A stretch of 64,000 bases of DNA from Reyranella sp. CPCC 100927. Its GTDB lineage: Bacteria; Pseudomonadota; Alphaproteobacteria; Reyranellales; Reyranellaceae. Location of the stretch: NCBI RefSeq assembly GCF_007859315.1, contig NZ_VOHA01000025.1, positions 33,527 through 97,526 of the forward strand, in the 5' to 3' direction. Position numbers and translations under genes: made by a program. Under the pieces are notes generated by a model. The model was not told where the DNA came from, made no database searches, and worked only from the letters and a program-made list of their open reading frames with translations. Shown here piece by piece: positions 16,589 through 23,909 of this stretch (positions are counted from its first letter, which is position 1; each line of letters begins with the position of its first letter).

Positions 16589-16933
16589 ATGGAACAGTAT
16601 CAAGACAGCTTGAGCGGTATCTTCCAAGCGCTCGCCGATCCCACGCGACGCGCCGTCATCAGGCGGCTCGGCGAGGGACCTGCAACCGTCAGTGATCTGG
16701 CAAAGCCGTTCGAGATGGCTTTGCCGTCCTTCATGAAACACATCCGTTTCCTTGAAGGCAGCGGTCTCATCCGAACACACAAGGAGGGGCGCGTGAGGAC
16801 GTGTGAGATCAAGAGAAAACAGTTCGCGGCGGCCGAAGCCTGGCTCTCGGAACAGCGCGCCTTGTGGGAAGGCCGTGCCGATCGCCTCGAACAGTTCGTC
16901 ACGGCCATTCAGACGAAAGGGAAGTCCAAGTGA
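16589..16933 (+). CDS. ArsR-family winged-helix regulator
   Basis: 114 residues from ATG 16589 (an in-frame GTG at 16574 would fall inside the operator). The winged HTH is plain: IFQALADPTRRAVIRRLGEGPATVSDLAKPFEMALPSFMKHIRFLEGSGLI, of the SmtB/ArsR subgroup without metal-binding cysteines. Such genes typically sit upstream of an AHSA1/SRPBCC gene and regulate it. Here GTG 16930 of the SRPBCC gene overlaps the regulator's TGA. A 9-9-9 inverted repeat immediately 5' is the likely autoregulatory operator. Confidence 0.9.
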   Translation: MEQYQDSLSGIFQALADPTRRAVIRRLGEGPATVSDLAKPFEMALPSFMKHIRFLEGSGLIRTHKEGRVRTCEIKRKQFAAAEAWLSEQRALWEGRADRLEQFVTAIQTKGKSK

Positions 16934-17424
16934 CCAATACGCCGAACCCTACGCTCGATCTGACCACATCGCGCATTATCAAGGCGCCCCGCGCGCTCGT
17001 CTGGAGCGCCTGGAGCGACCCGGTGAGCTTCGCGCAGTGGTGGATCCCGGCGCCAACGAAATGCAAGGTCGTCGCCATGGATCTGTGCCCCGGCGGATCC
17101 TTCGTGACGCAGATGAGCGAAGCCGGTGGCCCGTTCGTGCCCCACGTCACGGCTTGCTTTCTCGACGTTGCCGAGGCCGAGCGAATCGTTTTCACCAATG
17201 CGCTGACCGGCGGCTGGAGGCCGGCGGAACACGGATTCATGACGGCCGTGATCACCTTCGCCGATCACCCTCAGGGAACCGAATACACAGCCCTCGCCAT
17301 GCACAAGAGTGGCGCTGATCGGCAGAAGCACGAGGAAATGGGCTTTCACGATGGCTGGGGCACGGTCGCCGCGCAACTGGCAGCGCTCGTCGAAGCACGC
17401 GCGGTGACAGGAGCTGGGCGATGA
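16930..17424 (+). CDS. SRPBCC (AHSA1-like) domain protein
   Basis: START/SRPBCC-fold protein of the activator-of-Hsp90-like (AHSA1/CalC) family, 164 residues. GTG 16930 overlaps the ArsR stop (GTGA). The family opening is visible as TSRIIKAPRALVWSAWSDPVSFAQWW, with W-P-A-P after it, and the C-terminal HDGWGTVAAQLAALVE helix closes the cavity. It should bind a small hydrophobic ligand in a cup. The ArsR-SRPBCC pair is common, but the substrates are rarely known. The stop overlaps the following hydrolase start by four bases. Confidence 0.88.
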   Translation: MTNTPNPTLDLTTSRIIKAPRALVWSAWSDPVSFAQWWIPAPTKCKVVAMDLCPGGSFVTQMSEAGGPFVPHVTACFLDVAEAERIVFTNALTGGWRPAEHGFMTAVITFADHPQGTEYTALAMHKSGADRQKHEEMGFHDGWGTVAAQLAALVEARAVTGAGR

Positions 17425-18329
17425 GCATCGGCGCCGGTTGCCATCGTCGTCAGGTCCTCGGCGGTGCCGGACTCCTGACTGCAGCCCTGCTTGCGGGCGA
17501 CGCCGCGTGGAGCAGGCAAGATAGCGAGCGCAGCGGTGCGGTTCAGGTGGACGGCGTCGATGTCTACTATGAAGTGCACGGCAGTGCGCTCGATGGCACA
17601 GCGTTACCGCTCGTGCTGCTGCATGGCGGTGCATTGACGATCGAAACCGGTTTCAGCCCGGAACTGATCATGCGCTTTGCGCGCCGCCGGCCAGTGATCG
17701 CGATCGAGCAGCAAGGTCATGGCCACACCGCCGACCGGCCCGCAATGCCCTTCACGATCGATCAGATGGTCAAGGATACGGCCGCCGTCCTGATGCATCT
17801 CAGGGTCAGGAAAGCCGATCTTCTCGGCCACAGTCTGGGGGGCATGATCGCAACCGGCATGTCGATCCGTTACCCCGATCTCGTCCGCACGGTCACGACG
17901 CTCGGCGCTCCTTACCAGCTGGAGGGCTTTCGGCCAGATCTCGTGCGCCTGCAACGCGGCATCGACGCCACGCCATCGCCGGCGCTGGCCAAGCTCCTGC
18001 CCACGGAAGCGGATTTCGCCGCGTGGCGCGCCAGCTTCCAACGCGTTGCGCCGGATCCGGGGGCGTTCGATGCCATCCTCGAGCGGCTGAACACCATGCT
18101 GGCCACCTGGCGCGGTTGGACCGATGGCGAACTGCGGTCCATCCAGGCGCCCACGCTCGTGGCGATCGGCGACAACGACTATGTGAGGATCGACCATGCG
18201 GCCGACGTCACGCGCCTGATTCCCAATGCCCGCCTTGTGGTGCTACCGGGTACGACGCACCTTGGCATCGTCAAACGCGAGTCCTGGCTGGAGCCGATGA
18301 TCGAAAGCCTGGCACAGCCTGGCCTCTAG
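17421..18329 (+). CDS. Exported alpha/beta hydrolase
   Basis: Alpha/beta hydrolase fold, 302 residues. The N-terminus CHRRQVLGGAGLLTAALLAGDAAW has a twin-arginine-like leader (R9-R10), so it is probably periplasmic. The oxyanion region is LLHGG at 67-71, the nucleophile S138 in GHSLGG, then an acid near 250 (IGDNDYVRI) and the His in GTTHLGI near 276. Third gene of the ArsR-SRPBCC operon (4-base overlap with its neighbour). Probably an esterase or lactonase on the compound sensed by the regulator. Confidence 0.87.
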   Translation: MSIGAGCHRRQVLGGAGLLTAALLAGDAAWSRQDSERSGAVQVDGVDVYYEVHGSALDGTALPLVLLHGGALTIETGFSPELIMRFARRRPVIAIEQQGHGHTADRPAMPFTIDQMVKDTAAVLMHLRVRKADLLGHSLGGMIATGMSIRYPDLVRTVTTLGAPYQLEGFRPDLVRLQRGIDATPSPALAKLLPTEADFAAWRASFQRVAPDPGAFDAILERLNTMLATWRGWTDGELRSIQAPTLVAIGDNDYVRIDHAADVTRLIPNARLVVLPGTTHLGIVKRESWLEPMIESLAQPGL

Positions 18330-18354
18330 ACACGACGGTCACGATCATCGTGCC

Positions 18355-18960
18355 TCAATGCCGATCCCTGAACCGCGTGGCCTTCGAGCGATTGCCGCAG
18401 GTCGCCATATCGCACCATCGGCGCGTGTTGTTCTTGCTGGTATCGAGGAAAAGCCAGCCGCAGTCGTGCGCGGGACACTGCTTGATGCGCTCGAACGGCG
18501 TTGTCGCCAGCAGTTCGATCGCCGACCAGGCGATGGGGCCGAGCAGGGCGGCCTCGATGGGCGCCTGTGAAAAGTCGAGACCGTAGCCGCCGGCTGCCCG
18601 AGGCACCAATTCAGCCGTGCCCATGGCCCGTTGTGCGACGTCCTTGAGCGTTTTCAGGTCGACCGCCGGCGGTGGGTTTCCGTGCGCGATGGCGGCACCG
18701 GCAGCGTAAATCGCATCGCGCAACTGGACGGCGTGCCGCAACACCCGCCGCGCCGCTTCACGATCGGTGCCGATGGCTGCGGATGCCCGCTTCGCGCCTT
18801 CGGTGTCCAGGCTGCCGGCATGGGTTCCCCATGCCACCACATCGGTTGCCGCCAGCAGATGCTCGATGGGCGCGGTGGTGTCGCGCGCGCCCGCTGTGTT
18901 GGCGAAGTCGAGCGCCAGAACCCCGCCTCTCAGGGAGAGGCTGCCTGCGCGTGACTCCAT
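18355..18960 (-). CDS. CGNR zinc-finger / ABATE-domain regulator
   Basis: 201 residues from ATG 18960, chosen because TTGGAGG lies five bases upstream (an in-frame ATG at 18978 lacks one). The N-terminal ABATE domain (LDFANTAGARDTT) is followed by the C-terminal CGNR zinc finger: CPAHDCGWLFLDTSKNNTRRWCDMATCGNRSKATRF, with the cysteines C-x4-C and C-x4-C plus the CGNR block that binds DNA. These are putative stress or metabolite-sensing regulators. It is divergent from an ABM-domain gene at 19082, with a dyad between them that is the likely operator. Confidence 0.87.
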   Translation of the reverse strand: MESRAGSLSLRGGVLALDFANTAGARDTTAPIEHLLAATDVVAWGTHAGSLDTEGAKRASAAIGTDREAARRVLRHAVQLRDAIYAAGAAIAHGNPPPAVDLKTLKDVAQRAMGTAELVPRAAGGYGLDFSQAPIEAALLGPIAWSAIELLATTPFERIKQCPAHDCGWLFLDTSKNNTRRWCDMATCGNRSKATRFRDRH

Positions 18961-18985
18961 GGAAACCTCCAAAAACATGATAGAC

Positions 18986-19027
18986 GGTTATTGAAGAATA
19001 ACCATCAAAATACTAAATAGTGGTTAT
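18986..19027. promoter_or_regulatory. Putative CGNR-regulator operator
   Basis: GGTTATT-GAAG-AATAACC (18986-19003) is a perfect 7-bp dyad with a 4-base centre, and a further GGTTAT half-site sits at 19022-19027. They lie between the divergent regulator (start 18960) and the ABM-domain gene (start 19082) in a locally AT-rich stretch, so binding could control both. Confidence 0.55.
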
Positions 19028-19081
19028 GAGCCTGCCGGGCAAGCGTCGGCAGGCACGGATCAACACAAGGAAGCATGAGCC

Positions 19082-19432
19082 ATGGAACAGTCCCGCAAGG
19101 CATTGCGTCCCACCATTGCGCGCATCTGGCGTGGTCGCACGACGCCGGCCAACGCCGACACCTACGCGCGCTACCTCTATGATCACGGCATCGCGCCACT
19201 GGCGGAAAAGGCGCTGGGGGTTCAGTTGCTGCGCGAAGATCGCGCCGACGAGACGGAGTTCGTCACCATCTCCTACTGGGAGAGCGTCGAAGCCATGTCG
19301 CGCTTCGCCGGCAAGGACCCGCGGCGCATCCATCACCTGGAGCGCGATGCCGAGTTCCTGATCGAGCTGCCGGCCGGTGTGCAGGTTCTGGATATCACGG
19401 CGAGCCTGGGCCGAATCGGCGGCGACGCCTAA
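19082..19432 (+). CDS. Antibiotic-biosynthesis-monooxygenase (ABM) domain protein
   Basis: 116 residues, dimeric ferredoxin-like alpha/beta barrel family. The signs are IARIWRGRTTPANADTYARYLYDHGI at the N-terminus and the barrel strand FVTISYWESVEAMSRFAGKDPRRIHHLERDAEFLIE. ABM proteins include cofactor-free monooxygenases and haem-degrading enzymes, but many short members have no known activity. Divergent from the CGNR regulator, which likely controls it. A weakly defined start (ATG 19082); no strong ribosome site. Confidence 0.8.
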   Translation: MEQSRKALRPTIARIWRGRTTPANADTYARYLYDHGIAPLAEKALGVQLLREDRADETEFVTISYWESVEAMSRFAGKDPRRIHHLERDAEFLIELPAGVQVLDITASLGRIGGDA

Positions 19433-19435
19433 GAG

Positions 19436-19912
19436 TCACGGCAGGTTGAACAGGGCAGGCGGGGCGCCATAAGTGGCCGCCCATGGCGCCCACGCCACGT
19501 CGGTGGGACCGACGGCTTGGACGACGATCTGCCACCCCTGATCGCGTCGCCGCAGAAGGGCAACGTGGCTGTACGACTTGCCGCCATTGGCTGCCGCCTC
19601 GGCATAGCGCGTGCCGCCATAGTCGAATTGTGTCCCGCTTGGCGATTTCATCTGTGACCGGATGAACGCCCAGTTGCCGGCGGTTTGCAGGTTGCTGACG
19701 GTCAGCTTCACGGGTTTGCCGACATCCATCGTCGCGGCCGCCTGCGCGGCCTCGACGATGAGGGGGTAGTCGCGATCCTCGGGCGCCGGCATCTGCACGG
19801 TCTGAGCCCATGTCCGGCTGACAGCGAGCAGGCAGGGCGCCGCTGTTGCCGCTGCCAGGATGCAACGACGGGACAAAGCCCGCCGTGGTGCCTCAGGGGA
19901 TACTAGTGACAT
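19436..19912 (-). CDS. Exported hypothetical protein (Tat-like leader)
   Basis: 158 residues from ATG 19912 (GAGGAG ten bases upstream); a GTG at 19942 would add ten. The leader ALSRRCILAAATAAPCLLAVSRTWAQ has a twin-arginine pair and cleavage after TWAQ, so it is periplasmic. The mature part has the pattern NWAFIRSQM...YSHVALLRRRDQGWQIVVQAVGPTDVAWAPW, resembling small exported domains in which the protein comments on a gene-product readout of activity (DUF-type), but I do not recognise the family. Convergent with the ABM gene, four bases apart. Confidence 0.7.
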   Translation of the reverse strand: MSLVSPEAPRRALSRRCILAAATAAPCLLAVSRTWAQTVQMPAPEDRDYPLIVEAAQAAATMDVGKPVKLTVSNLQTAGNWAFIRSQMKSPSGTQFDYGGTRYAEAAANGGKSYSHVALLRRRDQGWQIVVQAVGPTDVAWAPWAATYGAPPALFNLP

Positions 19913-20008
19913 GTGACTCGGACTCCTCGGCGCAACAGACACCTGGAGGATATCGGGTGATGCCAGGGTCTGATATGGCTGATCTGTTCAATGCACGGCG
20001 GGGGCGAC

Positions 20009-20593
20009 ATGTTCTTGGAAACGATTGCGGAGCAGGACGCGACAGGCCGGGTAGCGGAAATATACCAGGCGCAGAAATCGCAACTCGGTTTCATCATGGC
20101 GGCGGCGCAGTGTTTCACCGCGCGTCCCGACCTGCTGCCGATCTACACGGAGTTCTCCGAGAAGATCCGCGCCGGCTTTTCACTGGGCGTGCGGGAATGG
20201 CGCCTGATCACCTTGATCGCCGCCAAGCATGTACCCTCCACCTATTGCTCATACGTCTATGGCAAGCAACTGATTGCCGACCTGGGATCGAAAGAGGCCG
20301 TGATCGCCGTTCAGCGGGACTTTCGCGCCGCGGGGCTGCCCGACAAGGACGTCGCGATGCTGGCCTATGCCGAGAAGGTGACCCGGGACGCATCGCAGGT
20401 GTCGCCGGCGGACATCGACCAGCTACGCGTCGTCGGGTTCACGGACCGGCAGATCTGTGACATTGCGTTGTGCGCCGCCTTCCGCTGCTTCGTCAGCCGG
20501 TTCTTCGATGCCGTGGGCGCCGGCCCCGAGGCAACGTTCATCGACAGTGACGACGCATTTCGAACGACGATGACCGTTGGCAGGACGTGCTGA
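20009..20593 (+). CDS. Carboxymuconolactone decarboxylase / AhpD-fold protein
   Basis: 194 residues from ATG 20009 (ATG 19991 also in frame). Two AhpD-like helical repeats are seen: EWRLITLIAAKHVPSTYCSYVYGKQL (about 63-88) and DRQICDIALCAAFRCFVSRFFDAV. In AhpD-type peroxidases the first contains CxxCxxxH; here it reads S77-T-Y-C80-S-Y-V-Y84, so the first Cys and the His are missing and only C80 remains. A standard thiol peroxidase mechanism is therefore doubtful. Monocistronic; neighbours give no clear clue. Confidence 0.8.
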   Translation: MFLETIAEQDATGRVAEIYQAQKSQLGFIMAAAQCFTARPDLLPIYTEFSEKIRAGFSLGVREWRLITLIAAKHVPSTYCSYVYGKQLIADLGSKEAVIAVQRDFRAAGLPDKDVAMLAYAEKVTRDASQVSPADIDQLRVVGFTDRQICDIALCAAFRCFVSRFFDAVGAGPEATFIDSDDAFRTTMTVGRTC

Positions 20594-20712
20594 GAGATAG
20601 CCACAAACGCGTCAATTCCGGCCGGCGCAGGTGTGTTTCTGCTGCGAACGTGATTGGATGCACCCGTTTGGCGCGCGTCTGTTGACGTGCCGTCGGTGCG
20701 TTCGGAGTGATC

Positions 20713-21546
20713 ATGATCATGGGCGTTCCGGCCGCGGAGCTCGCGTGGCTCGTGGCCGGCATTCTGGCTGCCGGGATCGTTACCGGCATCCTGGCTGGAT
20801 TGTTCGGCATCGGCGGCGGCGCCGTGATCGTACCGGTGCTTTACGAATTTTTTCGCGTGCTGGGCGTACCGGAAGACATCCGCATGCAGCTGTGCATCGG
20901 CACGTCACTGGCCATCATCGTGCCCACAAGCGTGCGATCTTATCGCGCCCATCGTGCCAAGGGAGCGGTGATCGGCGGTGTCGTGCGACAATGGGCGATA
21001 CCGGCCATCGCTGGTGTCGCCGTCGGTGCTGTCGCGGCGGCGTTCGCGCCGGCTGCCGTCTTCAAGATCGCCTTCGTGGTCATCGCGGCCTTCATTGCCG
21101 CCAAGTTGCTCTTCGGCCGTGACAGCTGGCGGCTGGCACCGGACCTGCCGGGCGGCGCGGCGATGGCCAGCTACGGCTTTATCGTCGGGCTGTGCTCTTC
21201 GCTGATGGGCGTCGCCGGTGGCTCGATCTCGACCGCGATCCTGACCCTGTACGGCAAGCCGATCCACAACGCGGTCGCCACGTCGTCGGGAGTCGGCGTG
21301 CCGATCACCATTGCCGGAGCCGTGGGTTACGCGCTCGCCGGCTTGCCGCACCAGAGCGTGCTGCCGCCATTCTCGATCGGTTTCGTCTCGCTGATCGGCT
21401 TTGTGATCATGGCGCCGGTGTCGAGCTTGGTCGCCTCCTGGGGCGCGCGGTTGACGCACCGCCTTCCCAAGCGCCGCCTCGAAATCGCCTTCGGCTTGTT
21501 CCTGTTGCTGATCGCGGCGCGATTTGTGGCCAGTCTGGTGGCGTGA
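20713..21546 (+). CDS. TauE/SafE-family membrane transporter
   Basis: Eight-helix transporter of the TauE/SafE (DUF81) family, 277 residues from ATG 20713 (ATG 20719 or GTG 20707 also possible). The repeats of the family are visible: GILAGLFGIGGGAVIVPVL (about 20-38) and GLCSSLMGVAGGSISTAILTLYG (about 160-182), which are the two paired G-rich motifs. Family members move sulfite, sulfoacetate or other organosulfonates outwards. No sulfur-metabolism gene is adjacent, so the substrate is undetermined. Confidence 0.9.
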   Translation: MIMGVPAAELAWLVAGILAAGIVTGILAGLFGIGGGAVIVPVLYEFFRVLGVPEDIRMQLCIGTSLAIIVPTSVRSYRAHRAKGAVIGGVVRQWAIPAIAGVAVGAVAAAFAPAAVFKIAFVVIAAFIAAKLLFGRDSWRLAPDLPGGAAMASYGFIVGLCSSLMGVAGGSISTAILTLYGKPIHNAVATSSGVGVPITIAGAVGYALAGLPHQSVLPPFSIGFVSLIGFVIMAPVSSLVASWGARLTHRLPKRRLEIAFGLFLLLIAARFVASLVA

Positions 21547-21567
21547 AGAGGCAGCGCCCGCGCCCAA

Positions 21568-23898
21568 CTACCGCGAGGCCAGCCTGATCTGCACCTCGAT
21601 CGTGGCGCTGCGGCCAGTGGTATCGATGACCGTGAGGCGGGCGCGGCCGTTGCCATCCGGGCGCCACAGCGGGTCGGCCCGGAAGCGATCGTCGGCCAGG
21701 GGCTTGCCGTCGATCAGCCAGCGCAGGGCGCCAGTGCCGCCCTCGGCCTTCAGTGGCACGACGTTGTCGCCGCTCGCGACTTCCAGGGTGCTGTTCGCCA
21801 CCGGGTAGAGAATGCGCGGCGGCTTTGGTGGCAGCGCGGTCGCAGCGGAGGATGCTGGCCGGCGGTCCAGTGTCGCTGTCGCCGCGTGCAGGCGTGCCGC
21901 CTGCGGGATCAGCACCCGCATCGCCGGCGGCAGGTCGCTGTTGCGCGCGACGATCAGTGCGTCGGGTGGCGGCGGTGTATGGACGGCGTCTTCGCCGGGC
22001 AGGCGCTCGAACAGCTTCAACAGGATGGGCAGCGCCGTATCGCGGCCGATACGGCCGGGCAGGGGCGCGCCGTCGGCGCGACCGGTCCAGATCACGACCG
22101 TATAGGCACCCGAGACACCGGCGGCCCAGGCATCACGGAAGCCGTAGGAGGTGCCGGTCTTGAAGGCGATGACGCGATCGCCACCGCGCCGGCCATCGAT
22201 GGCACGCATCGGCGCCGTCCAGCCGTCGGGCAGCGGGCTGTTGGCCAGCACGTCGCGCACTTGCCAGGCCGCACCCGGTCCCATCAGCCGGAAGCCGTCG
22301 GCCAGCGGCTGCTCGGCCCGCAGGCGCAGTGGCCGCACGGTGCCGTCGCGCGCCAGGCCGGTATACAGCGTTGCGAGATCGAGCGGCGACAGCCCGACTC
22401 CGCCCAGTGCGATGGCGAGTGACGCGGGATCACCCGGTCCGCGCGGCAGCGCCGGCGCCACGCCGGCCTGACGCAGCAGGGCGAGGAAACGCGCAGCACC
22501 GACGCGGTCCAGTGCCGCGACAGCCGGCACATTCAGCGACTGCTGCAGCGCACGGCGGATGGTGAGCGTGCCCTGGTGATCGCGATCGAAGTTGCGCGGC
22601 ATCCACTCGCCGAAGCGGATCGGCGTGTCGTCGACCAGGGTCTCCGGGTTGGCGACGCGATCGTCGAAGGCGACACCGTAGATGAACGGCTTCAAGGTCG
22701 AACCAGGCGAGCGCTTGGCGCGCACCAGGTCGACATAGCCCTGTCGCGCGTCGACGTCGCCGCCATGCCAGGCGACGACCGCGCCTTTGCGATTGTCGAC
22801 GACGACGATGGCGATGTTGCTGTCGTCGCCGGCGCGGGCGCGTTCCTCGCCCGCGAGGCGCGCTGCGGTGCTCTGGATCTCGCGGCGGATCGTCGTGTGG
22901 ATGGCGCGTTCGGAAGGCGTGGCGCTGGCCAGCATCTGGCTGAGGTGCGGCGCCAGGCGCGGTAGCGCCAATCGGCGGTCCGGGGCCGACTGTGCCAGGG
23001 CCTCGCTGAGAGCCTGCGCATCCAGCGCGCCGCGCTCGTGCACGCGCTGCAGCACCATGTCGCGCGCGGCATGGGCGCGATCGGGGAAACGATCGGGCCG
23101 ACGCCGCTCGGGCGATTGCGGCAGGGCGACCAGCAGCGCCGCCTCGGCCGGTGTCAGACGCTTGGGTTCCTTGCCGAAATAGGACAGCGATGCGGCGCGC
23201 ACGCCCTCGATATTGCCGCCGAACGGCGCCAGCGTGAGATAGATCGAAAGGATCTCGTCCTTGGAGTAGCGCCATTCGAGCTGCAGGGCGCGTGCCGCCT
23301 GCACGACCTTGCCCGTGAACGAGCGCTTGGCTTGCGGCTGGAGCAGGCGCGCGGCCTGCATCGACAGCGTCGAGGCGCCCGACACGATGCGCCCGCGCGA
23401 CGCGTACTGCAGCGCGGCGCGCGCGGTGGCCAGCGGATCGACGCCAGGATGCGAATCGAAGCGCTGGTCCTCGTAGGCTTTCAGCAGTTTCAGATAGACA
23501 GGGTCGACGTCGTCGGGTGTCGCTTTCAGGCGCCAGCGGCCGTCGGCCGCGGTGAACGCTCGCAGCAGGCGGCCGTCAGCATCGAGCACCTCGACCGATC
23601 GCGCTTCATAGCGCGACAGGTCGGGTGGGCAGATACGGTCGAGCGCAAGCAGGCTGCCGACGGCGGCGAGCGATGCCACCACGAGCGTACGGACGATACG
23701 GAGGGTCTTTTTTGGACCGCGGGCGTCCACGCCCGCACTCGCTCGGAGCGAAGCGGAGAGTGAAAGACTGTCGGCGCCGGCGCGCCGATGCGGGCGTGGA
23801 CGCCCGCGGTCCAAAGGGGGAGGCCCCTCATCTGCCCCTTCGGGGCACCTTCTCCCCGCCTTCGCGGGGAGAAGGGGTGAGGACGACCAGCCGAACAT
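21568..23898 (-). CDS. pbpC: Penicillin-binding protein 1C
   Basis: Bifunctional peptidoglycan synthase with transglycosylase (GT51: EDQRFDSHPGVDP, GASTLSMQAARLL) and transpeptidase domains (SPGSTLKPFIYG with the SxxK nucleophile, SLN as SxN, KTGTSYGFRDAW as KTG), plus the C-terminal BiPBP_C domain typical of PBP1C. 776 residues from ATG 23898, which has GGGGAG six bases upstream. Residues about 6-66 are translated through palindromic repeats and look nothing like a PBP leader; the membrane anchor (RIVRTLVVASLAAVGSLLAL) follows. The next best start, GTG in TLVVAS, has no ribosome site. Pairs with the upstream alpha-2-macroglobulin gene, as in many proteobacteria. Confidence 0.9.
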   Translation of the reverse strand: MFGWSSSPLLPAKAGRRCPEGADEGPPPLDRGRPRPHRRAGADSLSLSASLRASAGVDARGPKKTLRIVRTLVVASLAAVGSLLALDRICPPDLSRYEARSVEVLDADGRLLRAFTAADGRWRLKATPDDVDPVYLKLLKAYEDQRFDSHPGVDPLATARAALQYASRGRIVSGASTLSMQAARLLQPQAKRSFTGKVVQAARALQLEWRYSKDEILSIYLTLAPFGGNIEGVRAASLSYFGKEPKRLTPAEAALLVALPQSPERRRPDRFPDRAHAARDMVLQRVHERGALDAQALSEALAQSAPDRRLALPRLAPHLSQMLASATPSERAIHTTIRREIQSTAARLAGEERARAGDDSNIAIVVVDNRKGAVVAWHGGDVDARQGYVDLVRAKRSPGSTLKPFIYGVAFDDRVANPETLVDDTPIRFGEWMPRNFDRDHQGTLTIRRALQQSLNVPAVAALDRVGAARFLALLRQAGVAPALPRGPGDPASLAIALGGVGLSPLDLATLYTGLARDGTVRPLRLRAEQPLADGFRLMGPGAAWQVRDVLANSPLPDGWTAPMRAIDGRRGGDRVIAFKTGTSYGFRDAWAAGVSGAYTVVIWTGRADGAPLPGRIGRDTALPILLKLFERLPGEDAVHTPPPPDALIVARNSDLPPAMRVLIPQAARLHAATATLDRRPASSAATALPPKPPRILYPVANSTLEVASGDNVVPLKAEGGTGALRWLIDGKPLADDRFRADPLWRPDGNGRARLTVIDTTGRSATIEVQIRLASR
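23711..23815. repeat. REPIN-like paired inverted repeat inside pbpC 5' end
   Basis: A 27-base arm at 23711-23737 (opening TTTGGACCGCGGGCG) recurs as its exact reverse complement at 23789-23815, with 51 bases between. Each arm is itself a dyad, GCGGGCGT-CC-ACGCCCGC. This paired-REP layout is typical of REPIN elements moved by RAYT transposases. No RAYT gene is in the window. It is read in frame, without stops, as part of pbpC. Confidence 0.7.
23833..23875. repeat. Two adjoining palindromic hairpins
   Basis: TGCCCC-TTC-GGGGCA (23833-23847) is followed at once by CCTTCTCCCCGC-CTTC-GCGGGGAGAAGG (23848-23875), a perfect 12-bp stem. Similar CTTCTCCCCG / CGGGGAGAAG palindromes are scattered as intergenic repeats in many alphaproteobacterial genomes. 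Here they lie just downstream of the pbpC ATG, next to the REPIN-like element, and are also translated. Confidence 0.7.
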
Positions 23899-23909
23899 GG
23901 GCCGCTCCC

